Position numbers and translations under genes: made by a program
Notes under the pieces: model-generated
Databases searched by the model: none
What the model was told of the DNA's origin: nothing
The model's input: the letters and a program-made list of their open reading frames with translations, nothing else
Shown: piece by piece, positions 9,076 through 16,861 of the stretch
Layout: every line of letters starts with the position of its first letter
How positions within the stretch are numbered: position 1 is the first letter of the stretch
Source of the DNA: CAVLDP01 sp963661945
GTDB lineage: Bacteria; Bacillota; Clostridia; Lachnospirales; Lachnospiraceae
Reading direction: 5' to 3'
DNA length: 27,882 nt
NCBI GenBank assembly: GCA_963661945.1
Contig: CAVLDP010000023.1
Span: 1 to 27,882 of the forward strand

Positions 9076-10648
9076 GAATATCTGGTCCTGTCTTGGGGGA
9101 GTCAGCGGAATTCTGCTGATTCTCTACAGCGGACTTGTGGCAACCGCATACAATTTCATCACCTACTATGATGAGGATGGCAAGAGTTCCTATGGCCTTC
9201 GGGTCTATGTGACCATTGGCGTCCTCATTTTCGCGTGCCCGATTCTGCTTCGGCTCGTGAGAAAGTGCAGGATTTCATTCAGTTATCGGCCGATGGATAC
9301 GAAGAAGAGATGCCTTGCAGCACTTATCTGCTATGCCATTAGTGCAATCTATTTTGGCATCTGGTTTAGGGCATATGCGCCAGGCGGAATTTCTCTGGAT
9401 CAGCTCATTCAGTACAACCAGTGCATGTACGATTGGCTAAATGATTGGTATCCAGTGATGCATACCTTACTTTTCTTCAAACTGCCACTTACACTGACCG
9501 GCGGCAATATCAATTCCCTGGTCATCTTCCAGATTCTCTGGTTTTCAGCCGTGATGTCATACCTATGCATCTTCCTCATGGAACATGCAGGCAAGGTCTA
9601 CGGAATAATTGTCTATGCTTATCTTCTGATTAGTCCGCTGACAGCGGCTATGGTTATGTATCCGCTCAAGGATACAGCCTTTGCGGCAGGGGCACTTCTT
9701 CTGACCTTGTGGTCGGTTCGAATTTTTCTGACACGTGGGGAGTGGCTTGCCTCCTGGCCTCATGTCATTTGCTATGCATGTACCATGACACTTACGACTC
9801 TCTTTCGTCATAATGCCATTCTCTTCACTGGAATGCTGGCACTTGCGACACTATTCTACGTGAAGAGACACGATGCAATTCGCTTTCTCGCGCTCTTTGT
9901 GGGACTTCTGATTCTCATTAAGGGACCACTCTATACAGCACTTGATGTTGGAGAACCAGATTCCAGACAGCTGGAGACAGTTGGTCTGCCGCTAACTATA
10001 TTCGGGGAAGTGGCAGCAAGTGAGTGCGACTCCATGGACCAGGAATTCCAGGATTTCGTCCACTCCATGGCTTCGGATTATGTCTGGTCCACCTTCTATA
10101 AGACTGGCAACTTCAACTCGGTCAAATGGATGGAGGGCATGTCAACAGCACCTGTGGAGGAGGTCTCCATGGGGCAGATCCTTCGCATGACCTATCACTG
10201 CTTCAGATACGCGCCAGTTTCCGCTTGGCGGGGAGCGATTACCCTTACGGATATGGTCTACGGCATCATCGATGCAGAGTCTGGCCTGACAGCAATCGAG
10301 GTATCCTCTCAGCTGGTTGGAATTGAATCTACTGGAGATGCGTCCCTTCGCGCTGCCTTTGATTCCTATATTGATTTCATGTATGAGAGCGGATTCAAGT
10401 ATCTCTTCTATACGATTGGTGTCTTCGTCTATCTGATGATTCTTGTAATCCTGTCCAGGATGAAGTGGAATTCTGGAGCATCCTGGAAGAAACTGCTTCT
10501 GGTTCTTCCGGTTCTTACTTATAATTTTGGCACTATGCTGCTGCTTACTGGCAATGATGGCAGGTTCTTCTATGAGACCTTCCTGGTGGTTCCAGTTCTG
10601 GTACCATTCTTGCTTGGAACATCTTGCGAAGAGGCTACGACGAATTAA
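9059..10648 (+). CDS. Polytopic membrane protein, DUF6020-like (possible GT-C-type glycosyltransferase)
   Basis: The 529-residue protein has about ten or more hydrophobic segments, starting with one at residues 12-35. After the second or third helix comes an exposed loop, GGISLDQLIQYNQCMYDWLNDWYPVMHTLLF. That arrangement, with an acidic residue and 'YPVMHT', is what I recall from DUF6020-type Firmicute membrane proteins and resembles the first extracytoplasmic loop of GT-C transferases. No enzyme activity is established by sequence alone. A GtrB/DPM-like gene follows, so one reading is that this protein uses the polyprenyl-phosphate sugar made by that enzyme outside the membrane. It overlaps the flavoprotein gene by 17 bases. 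Its TAA stop (10646-10648) lies inside an inverted repeat tied to the next gene's ribosome binding site. Confidence 0.75.
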   Translation: MKKSLKNIWSCLGGVSGILLILYSGLVATAYNFITYYDEDGKSSYGLRVYVTIGVLIFACPILLRLVRKCRISFSYRPMDTKKRCLAALICYAISAIYFGIWFRAYAPGGISLDQLIQYNQCMYDWLNDWYPVMHTLLFFKLPLTLTGGNINSLVIFQILWFSAVMSYLCIFLMEHAGKVYGIIVYAYLLISPLTAAMVMYPLKDTAFAAGALLLTLWSVRIFLTRGEWLASWPHVICYACTMTLTTLFRHNAILFTGMLALATLFYVKRHDAIRFLALFVGLLILIKGPLYTALDVGEPDSRQLETVGLPLTIFGEVAASECDSMDQEFQDFVHSMASDYVWSTFYKTGNFNSVKWMEGMSTAPVEEVSMGQILRMTYHCFRYAPVSAWRGAITLTDMVYGIIDAESGLTAIEVSSQLVGIESTGDASLRAAFDSYIDFMYESGFKYLFYTIGVFVYLMILVILSRMKWNSGASWKKLLLVLPVLTYNFGTMLLLTGNDGRFFYETFLVVPVLVPFLLGTSCEEATTN

Positions 10649-10725
10649 GCCTCGATAGAGTGATGAAATGCTGTCATTTATGGTAGAATAGATAAGATAA
10701 CTTTGTATTTTAGTGAGGCTTAATT
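10643..10725 (+). promoter_or_regulatory. Inverted repeat spanning stop codon and next ribosome binding site
   Basis: AATTAAGCCTC (10643-10653) and GAGGCTTAATT (10715-10725) are perfect 11-base reverse complements separated by 61 bases; G-U pairs could add one step at each side. The left arm contains the TAA of the upstream gene. The right arm contains GAGG (10715-10718), the only good Shine-Dalgarno for the ATG at 10728. A further GAGGCT at 10631-10636 could pair with the left arm instead. A ribosome finishing the upstream gene would cover the left arm and free the downstream site, which would couple translation. This mechanism is inferred; only the repeats are seen. Confidence 0.5.
10681..10689 (+). 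promoter_or_regulatory. Possible internal extended -10 promoter element
   Basis: TGG-TAGAAT at 10681-10689 matches an extended -10 box (TGnTATAAT) with one mismatch, in the 79-base A/T-rich gap before the GtrB-like gene. There is no good -35 box 17 bases upstream (TGATGA), so this is weak. If real, it would let the downstream half of the cluster be transcribed separately. Confidence 0.25.
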
Positions 10726-10727
10726 TC

Positions 10728-11720
10728 ATGAAGAAAATTAGTATCATGATTCCATGTTATAACGAGGTGGAGAATGTCGGACCAATCAGCGATGCTGTGG
10801 TTCTCGAGATGCACAAGTCTCTTCCTCAGTACGATTATGAGATTCTCTTTATCGACAATGCATCTACGGATGGCACCAGGGAGAAGCTCGAGGAGATCTG
10901 CAAGAGAAATGATCATATCAAGGCCATCTTCAATGTGACGAATTTCGGCCAGTTCAACTCTCCATTTCATGGAATGTGTGAATGCACCGGTGATTGTGTG
11001 ATTCCGCTTGTCGCAGACTTCCAGGATCCAGTCGAGCTGATTCCCGTATTTGTGGAGGCTTGGGAGCAGGGGCATAAGATTGTCTCTGGAGTGAAGTCTT
11101 CCTCCAAGGAGAATCCTATCGTCTATGGACTTAGAAGCATCTACTACAAGCTAATCAAGAACATGTCATCAGTTCGTATGATTGAACATTTCACAGGATT
11201 TGGCTTATACGATAAGAGCTTCATTGCCCTGCTTCGTGAGCTGGATGATCCAATTCCATTCATTCGGGGAATCGTAGCGGAATATGGAGCAGGATTTAAT
11301 CTCATCGAGATTGAATATGAACAGCCTAAGCGAAGAGCTGGCAAGACACACAATAATTTCTACACCCTGTATGATGCGGCTATGCTTAGCTTTACATCCT
11401 ATACGAAGGTAGGACTTCGCTTGGCAACCTTCGTAGGCTTTATCGCTGGTGCAGGAAGCTTCCTTGTGGCGCTTGTCTATCTAATCTATAAGCTGACCCA
11501 CTGGGCAGAGTTTCAGATGGGAGATGCACCGCTGATTATCGGTGTCTTCCTGCTTGGTTCCCTCCAGCTCTTCTTCATCGGCTTGCTCGGCGAATATATC
11601 CTGAATATCAATACCCGAGTGATTCATAGACCGATTGTCGTAGAGGAGAAGCGGATTAATTTCTCCGAGAATGATAAGCAAGATATGGACAGTGAGACAG
11701 AGAGAGGAAATGAGAACTAG
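10728..11720 (+). CDS. GT2 glycosyltransferase, DPM/GtrB/ArnC-like with two C-terminal membrane helices
   Basis: The 330-residue enzyme has the family layout: KISIMIPCYNEVENV at the start, FIDNASTDGT (41-50), the catalytic acidic motif ADFQDP (96-101), then RRAGKTHNNFYTLYDAAML before two transmembrane helices (about 232-255 and 267-292). Relatives transfer a sugar from a nucleotide donor to undecaprenyl phosphate on the cytoplasmic face; the product is flipped and used by an outward-facing membrane transferase. The neighbouring polytopic gene fits that partner role. A GTG at 10713 in the same frame would add five residues, but ATG at 10728 is preferred because GAGG lies 9 bases before it and the domain begins there. 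The preceding gap contains an inverted repeat that may control translation. Confidence 0.9.
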   Translation: MKKISIMIPCYNEVENVGPISDAVVLEMHKSLPQYDYEILFIDNASTDGTREKLEEICKRNDHIKAIFNVTNFGQFNSPFHGMCECTGDCVIPLVADFQDPVELIPVFVEAWEQGHKIVSGVKSSSKENPIVYGLRSIYYKLIKNMSSVRMIEHFTGFGLYDKSFIALLRELDDPIPFIRGIVAEYGAGFNLIEIEYEQPKRRAGKTHNNFYTLYDAAMLSFTSYTKVGLRLATFVGFIAGAGSFLVALVYLIYKLTHWAEFQMGDAPLIIGVFLLGSLQLFFIGLLGEYILNINTRVIHRPIVVEEKRINFSENDKQDMDSETERGNEN

Positions 11721-11721
11721 C

Positions 11722-12711
11722 ATGAGACACATCGACTTACTGTATGTCTTTGATGATAATTACGCCCCCTACGCGGGCGTTTCCATAACGTCTCTCTGCC
11801 AGAACCTATCGCAGGATTGTAGTGCGGATATCTATCTTGGAGCGCTCTCTGTGAGCGAGGAGAACTGGAGACTCTTCCATGAGACAGAGGAGAGGGTCAA
11901 TGAAGCGCGCCCGTCAGATGGCAGAATTCGCTTGATTCCGCTTGACTGTACTGAGGCGATTAGGATTATTCAGGCCCATAAGACTGGGGAATGGAATGGC
12001 AGCAAGGCAACCTGGCTCAAGGCTTTCTTGCCGAGTTTTCTGCCAGAATCCGTGGAATGGATTCTCTATATTGATAGTGACACCTTGGTTCTAGGGGATG
12101 TAGCAGAGATTCTAGATGAGATAGAGGGAGAAGCGGAATTTGACCTGGCTGCTGTCCTTGAATCCATTGCTTACTATGCAGGAGAGAATCTTGGACTTGA
12201 TTCTTATTACAATGCGGGAGTCCTATTGATGCGGGCATCGATTTGGAGGACACCCTCTTTCCAAGAGGCATTTCTCGATTGCCTGGATCGGCAGGGAGAG
12301 AGACATATCTTCAATGAGCAGTGCCTTCTCAATGATTACTTCGGCGGCAAGATTCACAGGCTTCCGGTCAAGTGGAACCTCCAGGGCTTCCATCTGCTCT
12401 ATAGCGTAGAGGAATATCAGACCTCTTATCATCCGCCTATGTACTACAATGCAGAGGAGCTTACCGAAGCCAGAGAGCATCCTCAGATTCTTCATTTCTT
12501 CCGAATCTTGGGGAATTACCCTTGGGAAGAGGACAATATGCATCCGGCATCACCACTCTTCCATGAATGGCTGGCTCAGTCTGCATGGGCAGGTCTTCCA
12601 GACAAGAAGAAGAAACGGAAGATGATCTTCCGCATTGAGAGACTTCTCTATCGAATCCTGCCAAAGCGAAGCTTTATCCGTCTCTTCAAGCTGATGACGG
12701 ACCATAGATAG
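11722..12711 (+). CDS. GT8 family glycosyltransferase (LgtC/GspA-like)
   Basis: The 329-residue enzyme shows the GT8 pattern: HIDLLYVFDDNYAPYAGVSITSL at the N-terminus, the metal-binding DSD motif (118-120, within ILYIDSDTLVLGD), YYNAGVLLMR, FNEQCLLNDYFGGK, and a late 'ILHFFRILGNYPW' element corresponding to the family's conserved HF..kPW. GT8 bacterial enzymes are retaining galactosyl- or glucosyltransferases that use UDP-sugars. The frame is open back to ATG 11671 and also offers ATG 11710. I chose 11722 because it matches the usual N-terminus of the family. The purine-rich GAGAGG at 11702-11707 is poorly placed for either near start, so the start is uncertain by a few codons. Confidence 0.88.
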   Translation: MRHIDLLYVFDDNYAPYAGVSITSLCQNLSQDCSADIYLGALSVSEENWRLFHETEERVNEARPSDGRIRLIPLDCTEAIRIIQAHKTGEWNGSKATWLKAFLPSFLPESVEWILYIDSDTLVLGDVAEILDEIEGEAEFDLAAVLESIAYYAGENLGLDSYYNAGVLLMRASIWRTPSFQEAFLDCLDRQGERHIFNEQCLLNDYFGGKIHRLPVKWNLQGFHLLYSVEEYQTSYHPPMYYNAEELTEAREHPQILHFFRILGNYPWEEDNMHPASPLFHEWLAQSAWAGLPDKKKKRKMIFRIERLLYRILPKRSFIRLFKLMTDHR

Positions 12712-12719
12712 GATATGTT

Positions 12720-13583
12720 ATGTTGATTTCTGTAATTGTGCCCTTCTATCATGGCAGTGCTTATGTAGCACAGGTCTTATCCATGCTAGATTGCAATCAG
12801 GTGGAACTGAATCGTGCGGCAGATGCCGGAGAGATAGAGAGGACGACTCTTGAGATTCTCTGTCTCAATGATTCCCCGGAGGATAAGCCCTTTGAGGGGA
12901 TTCAGGCGGGAAGTCTTCGTGCGATAGAGGATGAGCACTTGCGCTTCCTTACGAATGAGGAAAACATGGGAATTCATGCAAGCCGAGTTCGAGGATTATC
13001 TGAGACTAAGGGTGAGCTTGTTATGTTCTTCGATCAGGATGATCTAATCGCGGATAATTATTTCGTCAGCCAGCTGCAGGCGATTAAGAAGGGCGATTTC
13101 GTCATTGCAAATGGTATCGCAGAACTCAAGAAATCTGAGACTTATACTTCTTCTAAGAAGCTCTACCGCTACGGCTTCATGCAGTGGACAGCCAAGTACC
13201 CTTGGTTTTATGCCAGATTTGATTGCCGAATTATAAGCCCAGGTCAGTGCTTGATTCGGCGCTCTGCCATTCCGAAGAGCTGGTGTGAACATATCATGAC
13301 GCGAAATGGCGCGGATGATTATCTGCTCTGGCTTACCATGTTATCTGCTGGAGCTAGGGTTTCCCTGAATCGCAGTGAGATTTATACCCATGTCTATACG
13401 GAAACGAATACCTCGCTTGATAGCCAGGGTATGTATTCATCGGTAGATGAAGTTCTTGCGATAAATGATGCCTATCATATGTTTGACCCAGGGCTTGCGC
13501 GCCTGATTCGAAAGCGAAATTCTGGCGATCACAAGAAGAGCTTCTTGGTTCGTCTCATAGAAGGAATAAATAAAGCAAAGTAA
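12720..13583 (+). CDS. GT2 family glycosyltransferase
   Basis: The 287-residue protein has a GT-A fold beginning LISVIVPFYHGSAYVAQVL, a nucleotide-binding LCLNDSPED (48-55), the 'NMGIHASRVRGLSETKGELVMFFDQDD' region with the metal-binding D105/D107/D108 cluster, and no membrane helix. It should add a hexose or similar sugar to the growing lipid-linked chain at the cytoplasmic face. Donor and acceptor are not readable. It begins 9 bases after the GT8 gene and 12 bases before another GT2, consistent with sequential assembly enzymes in one transcript. Confidence 0.88.
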   Translation: MLISVIVPFYHGSAYVAQVLSMLDCNQVELNRAADAGEIERTTLEILCLNDSPEDKPFEGIQAGSLRAIEDEHLRFLTNEENMGIHASRVRGLSETKGELVMFFDQDDLIADNYFVSQLQAIKKGDFVIANGIAELKKSETYTSSKKLYRYGFMQWTAKYPWFYARFDCRIISPGQCLIRRSAIPKSWCEHIMTRNGADDYLLWLTMLSAGARVSLNRSEIYTHVYTETNTSLDSQGMYSSVDEVLAINDAYHMFDPGLARLIRKRNSGDHKKSFLVRLIEGINKAK

Positions 13584-13595
13584 TAGAGATATAAT

Positions 13596-14576
13596 ATGAG
13601 TGATAGATATCCTTCGGTTAGCGTAACCGTTGCGACTTACAATTCAGATATTCGCCGAACCAAGGCTACCATCAAGTCCATTGCTCTGCAGCAGGATGTG
13701 GATATCGAGATTATCGTATCCGATGATGGTTCGACGGAGAATCATTTTACAGAATTAGAAGAATATATGTCATCTCTTGGGGTGGAGAAGTACCAGCTCC
13801 TGGCCCATGAGACCAACCAAGGTACCGTTTGGAATGTGTATGATGCCATCTCCCATGCGACTTATTCGTATGTGAAGACCCTGTCGGCTGGAGATTTCTT
13901 ATATGATGAGACAACTCTTGTGCGGTGGGTTAGCTTCCTGGAGGAGACCGATGCGAAGCTTAGCTTCTGCAATGCAGTGGGTTATCATCATAATCTGATT
14001 GGGCCGGAGGCGGTTCAGATTCCAGCCAAGCCACAGATGACATTTCCATATACGCCCGATGCGGATGGGAAGCTTCCTATCGAGATGCAGAGACTATGGT
14101 ATCTCTGGATGAATGATATGGCATCCGGTGCCACCCTTCTTGTGGACCGGGATACCTTCCTTCGTTACTTGGGCAAGATTCGTGGCCGCGTGAAGTATGC
14201 AGAGGATTTCTGCTTGAGGCTTGCAGTGGCAGATGGCGTGGGCCTTGTTCATTTCCCAGAGAATGGTATCTGGTATGAATGTGAGGTTGGCGTGTCGAAT
14301 ACCCTAGACGACAAGCACCGCAAGATGATAGAAGATGATCTGATTGCGGCAAATCACGTACTTGCAGAAGATGAAGAGATTATATCGAAGCTTCCAAACA
14401 GGTACAAGAAGACTTTCCTGGCCTATGGGGCTATGCCGATGGGCCGCTACAGACTCTACAAGCTGCTCCTTGATCCGCGAAGGATTCAGGATGTGAAGCG
14501 ACAGGCGAGTGAGCCGAGAGATACTGATATTGATATACTTATGAAGGAGACTTTCCTATGGAAGAATTTATGTTAA
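13596..14576 (+). CDS. GT2 family glycosyltransferase
   Basis: The 326-residue protein begins VSVTVATYNSDIRRTKATIKSI and has the donor-binding VSDDGST (41-47). In place of a classical DxD the region reads TLSAGDFLYD (95-104), with D100 and D104 as likely metal ligands. It looks like a soluble cytoplasmic GT2 enzyme. The last 19 bases overlap the kdsA gene, whose strong ribosome binding site (14544-14550) lies within this coding sequence. Substrate unknown. Confidence 0.87.
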   Translation: MSDRYPSVSVTVATYNSDIRRTKATIKSIALQQDVDIEIIVSDDGSTENHFTELEEYMSSLGVEKYQLLAHETNQGTVWNVYDAISHATYSYVKTLSAGDFLYDETTLVRWVSFLEETDAKLSFCNAVGYHHNLIGPEAVQIPAKPQMTFPYTPDADGKLPIEMQRLWYLWMNDMASGATLLVDRDTFLRYLGKIRGRVKYAEDFCLRLAVADGVGLVHFPENGIWYECEVGVSNTLDDKHRKMIEDDLIAANHVLAEDEEIISKLPNRYKKTFLAYGAMPMGRYRLYKLLLDPRRIQDVKRQASEPRDTDIDILMKETFLWKNLC

Positions 14577-15343
14577 TTGCTGGACCTTGCGTCATCGAGT
14601 CGGAAGAGAATGCCATGTCGATTGCAAAGACAATCAAGCCAATTGCTGAGAAGCTCGGTATTGATTACTATTTCAAGGCTTCCTTTGACAAGGCCAATCG
14701 TACATCGATTTCCTCTTATCGCGGACCTGGAATCGATGAGGGACTTCGTATCCTGCAGAAGATTAAGGACGAAGTTGGCGTGAAGATCTGTACCGATATT
14801 CATGAGCCATGGCAGGCCGAAAGAGCCGCTGAGGTGGCAGATATCCTGCAGATTCCAGCCTTTCTCTGTCGACAGACAGATCTGCTTCTTGCAGCGGCAG
14901 CTACCGGCAAGAAGGTCAATGTGAAGAAGGCTCAGTTCCTGGCACCATGGGATATGAGAAATGTAATTGGCAAGCTGGAGGAATCCGGATGCAAGGACTT
15001 AATGCTCTGCGAGAGAGGTACCTCATTCGGATACAACCAGTTGATTGTAGATATGACAGGAATTGTCGAGATGAAGAAGTTCGGCTATCCGGTTGTCTTC
15101 GACGGAACACATTCAGTTCAGAAGCCTGGCGGCAATGGCACTTCAACTGGTGGCAATCGCGAGTATGTAGAATATCTCTGCAAGGCAGCGGTTGCAGTTG
15201 GAGCAGACGCTCTCTTCTTAGAGACTCATCCAAATCCGGATATGGCCTTATCTGATGGACCGAACATGGTACCGCTCGATGAGCTGGAGAATCTTCTGGT
15301 TCGTGTCCTTAAGGTGCGGGAGGCAGTGAATTCATGCGATTAG
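14558..15343 (+). CDS. kdsA: 3-deoxy-8-phosphooctulonate synthase (Kdo-8-phosphate synthase), metal-dependent class
   Basis: KdsA condenses phosphoenolpyruvate with D-arabinose 5-phosphate to give Kdo 8-phosphate. The 261-residue protein carries all recognisable signatures: LIAGPCVIES, YFKASFDKANRTS (38-50), RGPG (55-58), ICTDIHEPWQAE, IPAFLCRQTDLL and NVKKAQFLAPW. The four metal ligands known for the Aquifex enzyme (Cys11, His185, Glu222, Asp233) fall at identical numbers here, so it belongs to the metal-dependent class, not the E. coli class, which has Asn in place of the cysteine. AAGGAGA (14544-14550) seven bases before the ATG supports this start, although it overlaps the preceding gene. 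kdsB-type and kdsD genes lie 7-11 kb downstream. NeuB- or DAHP-synthase-type proteins were considered, but the motifs are those of KdsA. Confidence 0.95.
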   Translation: MEEFMLIAGPCVIESEENAMSIAKTIKPIAEKLGIDYYFKASFDKANRTSISSYRGPGIDEGLRILQKIKDEVGVKICTDIHEPWQAERAAEVADILQIPAFLCRQTDLLLAAAATGKKVNVKKAQFLAPWDMRNVIGKLEESGCKDLMLCERGTSFGYNQLIVDMTGIVEMKKFGYPVVFDGTHSVQKPGGNGTSTGGNREYVEYLCKAAVAVGADALFLETHPNPDMALSDGPNMVPLDELENLLVRVLKVREAVNSCD

Positions 15344-15732
15344 AGATTGGAATGACAGATAGCATTACGAAGACAATTCAGGAATCGGATGTCTATACCT
15401 TCGCAGAGCTATCTGAGGATCGAAATAGTGCTCATACCGATCCTGAGGCCGCTGCAAAGGGCATCTTCGGTAAGCAGGTGGCTCACGGTATGCTGGTGGG
15501 AAGCCTCATTTCTGCGGTGCTTGGCACCAAGCTTCCCGGAGAGGGCACCATCTACATGGAACAGGACCTGAAATTTATGCGGCCGGTATTCTTTGGGGAT
15601 ACCATTACCGCGACAGTTCGAGTTAGTGAAATAATTAACGAAGAGAAGGGCATATATCGCCTGGATACGACAGAGACCAATCAGGATGGACAGGTTGTTG
15701 TATCAGGCTATGCCGTGGTGAAATATTCATGA
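15334..15732 (+). CDS. MaoC-like hot-dog (R)-specific enoyl-CoA hydratase/dehydratase
   Basis: The 132-residue protein has the MaoC/PhaJ layout: LEIGMTDSITKTIQESDVYTFAELSED, the hydratase catalytic pair D29 and H34 (in EDRNSAHTD), VAHGML (49-54), and a C-terminal strand set (YMEQDLKFMRPVFFGDTITA) typical of single-hot-dog hydratases. Such enzymes interconvert 2-enoyl-CoA and (R)-3-hydroxyacyl-CoA. The 'SGD' motif is SED here, a mild deviation. It overlaps kdsA by 10 bases and the aminotransferase by 4, so it belongs to this sugar module rather than to fatty-acid metabolism. One inference is that it supplies an (R)-3-hydroxybutyryl donor for N-acylation of the amino sugar made by the next two genes. 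The start at 15334 fits the family's N-terminus and has GGGAGG at 15318-15323. Confidence 0.88.
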   Translation: MRLEIGMTDSITKTIQESDVYTFAELSEDRNSAHTDPEAAAKGIFGKQVAHGMLVGSLISAVLGTKLPGEGTIYMEQDLKFMRPVFFGDTITATVRVSEIINEEKGIYRLDTTETNQDGQVVVSGYAVVKYS

Positions 15733-16832
15733 AAATACCATTTGCAACATTTGAACCAATGCACAGCGAGATTCGCGCAGATTTAGACAGAGCCTATCAG
15801 CGCGTTTTGGACCGCAGTTCCTTCATACAGGGAGTAGAATGCCAGGCCTTTGAGGAAGCATTTGCATCATACTGCGGCACTGACTATTGCGTGGGATGCG
15901 CGACGGGTCTTGATGCAATCTATCTGATTCTGCGTGCTATGGAGATTGGACCGGGGGATGAAGTGATTGTGCCGAGCAATACCTTTATTGCGACAGCACT
16001 TGCAGTATCTTATACCGGAGCGAAGCCTGTCTTTGTCGAGCCAATCCTTGAGACCTATAATATTGATCCTAGTCGCATCGAGGAGGCAATCACAGAGAAG
16101 ACTCGCGCCATTATAGCAGTTCACCTGCAGGGAAGACCGGCAGACATGGATCCAATCCTTGCCGTTGCCAGACGACACAAGCTCTATGTAGTAGAGGATG
16201 CAGCCCAGGCTCATGGAAGTAGATACAAGGGCCGTATGGTGGGAAGCCTGTCCGATGCGGCAGCATTCAGCTTCTATCCGGGCAAGAATCTTGGAGCGCT
16301 GGGAGATGGCGGCTGTGTCACGACCTCGGATGAGGCACTGGCCAGGAAGATTCGTGCTCTCGGCAATTATGGCTCCGACTACAAATATCACCATATCTAT
16401 AAGGGAACTAACTCCAGATTAGATGAGCTTCAGGCAGCATTCCTATCAGCCAAGCTTCCACATCTTGATGATTGGAACGCCTTCCGCCAAGGAGTGGCTA
16501 AGCGCTATCTGGAAGAGATTACGAATCCACTGATTAGTCTTCCAATGGCAAGAGATGCTGAGTTTGACCATATCTACCATGTCTTCGTGATTCGCTGCGC
16601 GCTCAGAGATGAGTTGGAGGCTTATCTTACCGAGGCTGGTATCGGCACGGTGAAGCATTATCCAACCCCGATGCATCTGCAGGAAGCCTACCACGACCTG
16701 GGACTTAAGAAGGGGGATTTGCCACTTGCAGAAGAGATTAGTGCGACAGTCCTCTCCATTCCGATGTATTACGGCATGACAGAGGATGAAGTGACCTACG
16801 TCATCGATACATTGAATCATTTCAAGGCTTAG
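15729..16832 (+). CDS. DegT/DnrJ/EryC1/StrS sugar aminotransferase (FdtB-like)
   Basis: This 367-residue PLP enzyme aminates a keto-sugar nucleotide. Key positions are visible: VGCATGLDAI phosphate-binding loop (55-64), D157 and Q160 in VVEDAAQAHG, and the Schiff-base lysine K186 in SFYPGKNLGALGDGG. The N-terminus and spacing are most like FdtB/QdtB-type enzymes that make 3-amino-3,6-dideoxyhexoses from dTDP-sugars. No ketoisomerase (FdtA) or dTDP-glucose pathway gene is visible, so the keto substrate must come from genes outside the window or from the SDR domain upstream. The ATG overlaps the MaoC stop (ATGA). The acyltransferase immediately downstream is the expected next step. Confidence 0.92.
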   Translation: MKIPFATFEPMHSEIRADLDRAYQRVLDRSSFIQGVECQAFEEAFASYCGTDYCVGCATGLDAIYLILRAMEIGPGDEVIVPSNTFIATALAVSYTGAKPVFVEPILETYNIDPSRIEEAITEKTRAIIAVHLQGRPADMDPILAVARRHKLYVVEDAAQAHGSRYKGRMVGSLSDAAAFSFYPGKNLGALGDGGCVTTSDEALARKIRALGNYGSDYKYHHIYKGTNSRLDELQAAFLSAKLPHLDDWNAFRQGVAKRYLEEITNPLISLPMARDAEFDHIYHVFVIRCALRDELEAYLTEAGIGTVKHYPTPMHLQEAYHDLGLKKGDLPLAEEISATVLSIPMYYGMTEDEVTYVIDTLNHFKA

Positions 16833-16861
16833 TACGAATAGATGAATCCATAGGAGAGATT

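Noticed and set aside
10631..10653. GAGGCT/AGCCTC hairpin at the end of the DUF6020-like gene as an intrinsic terminator
   Set aside because: The stem is only six base pairs with an 11-base loop and no U-run; the alternative pairing with 10715-10725 is longer.
11671..11721. Upstream start (11671) giving a 51-base overlap of the GT8 gene with the preceding gene
   Set aside because: The extra 17 residues do not resemble the GT8 N-terminus, and an ATG at 11722 starts directly at the conserved strand.
15729..16832. Aminotransferase as KdnA-type maker of 8-amino-Kdo
   Set aside because: The partner alcohol dehydrogenase (KdnB) needed to make the C8 carbonyl is not present, and the sequence and acyltransferase neighbour look like the FdtB/FdtC pairing. 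It remains only a remote alternative for the second KdsB-like protein.
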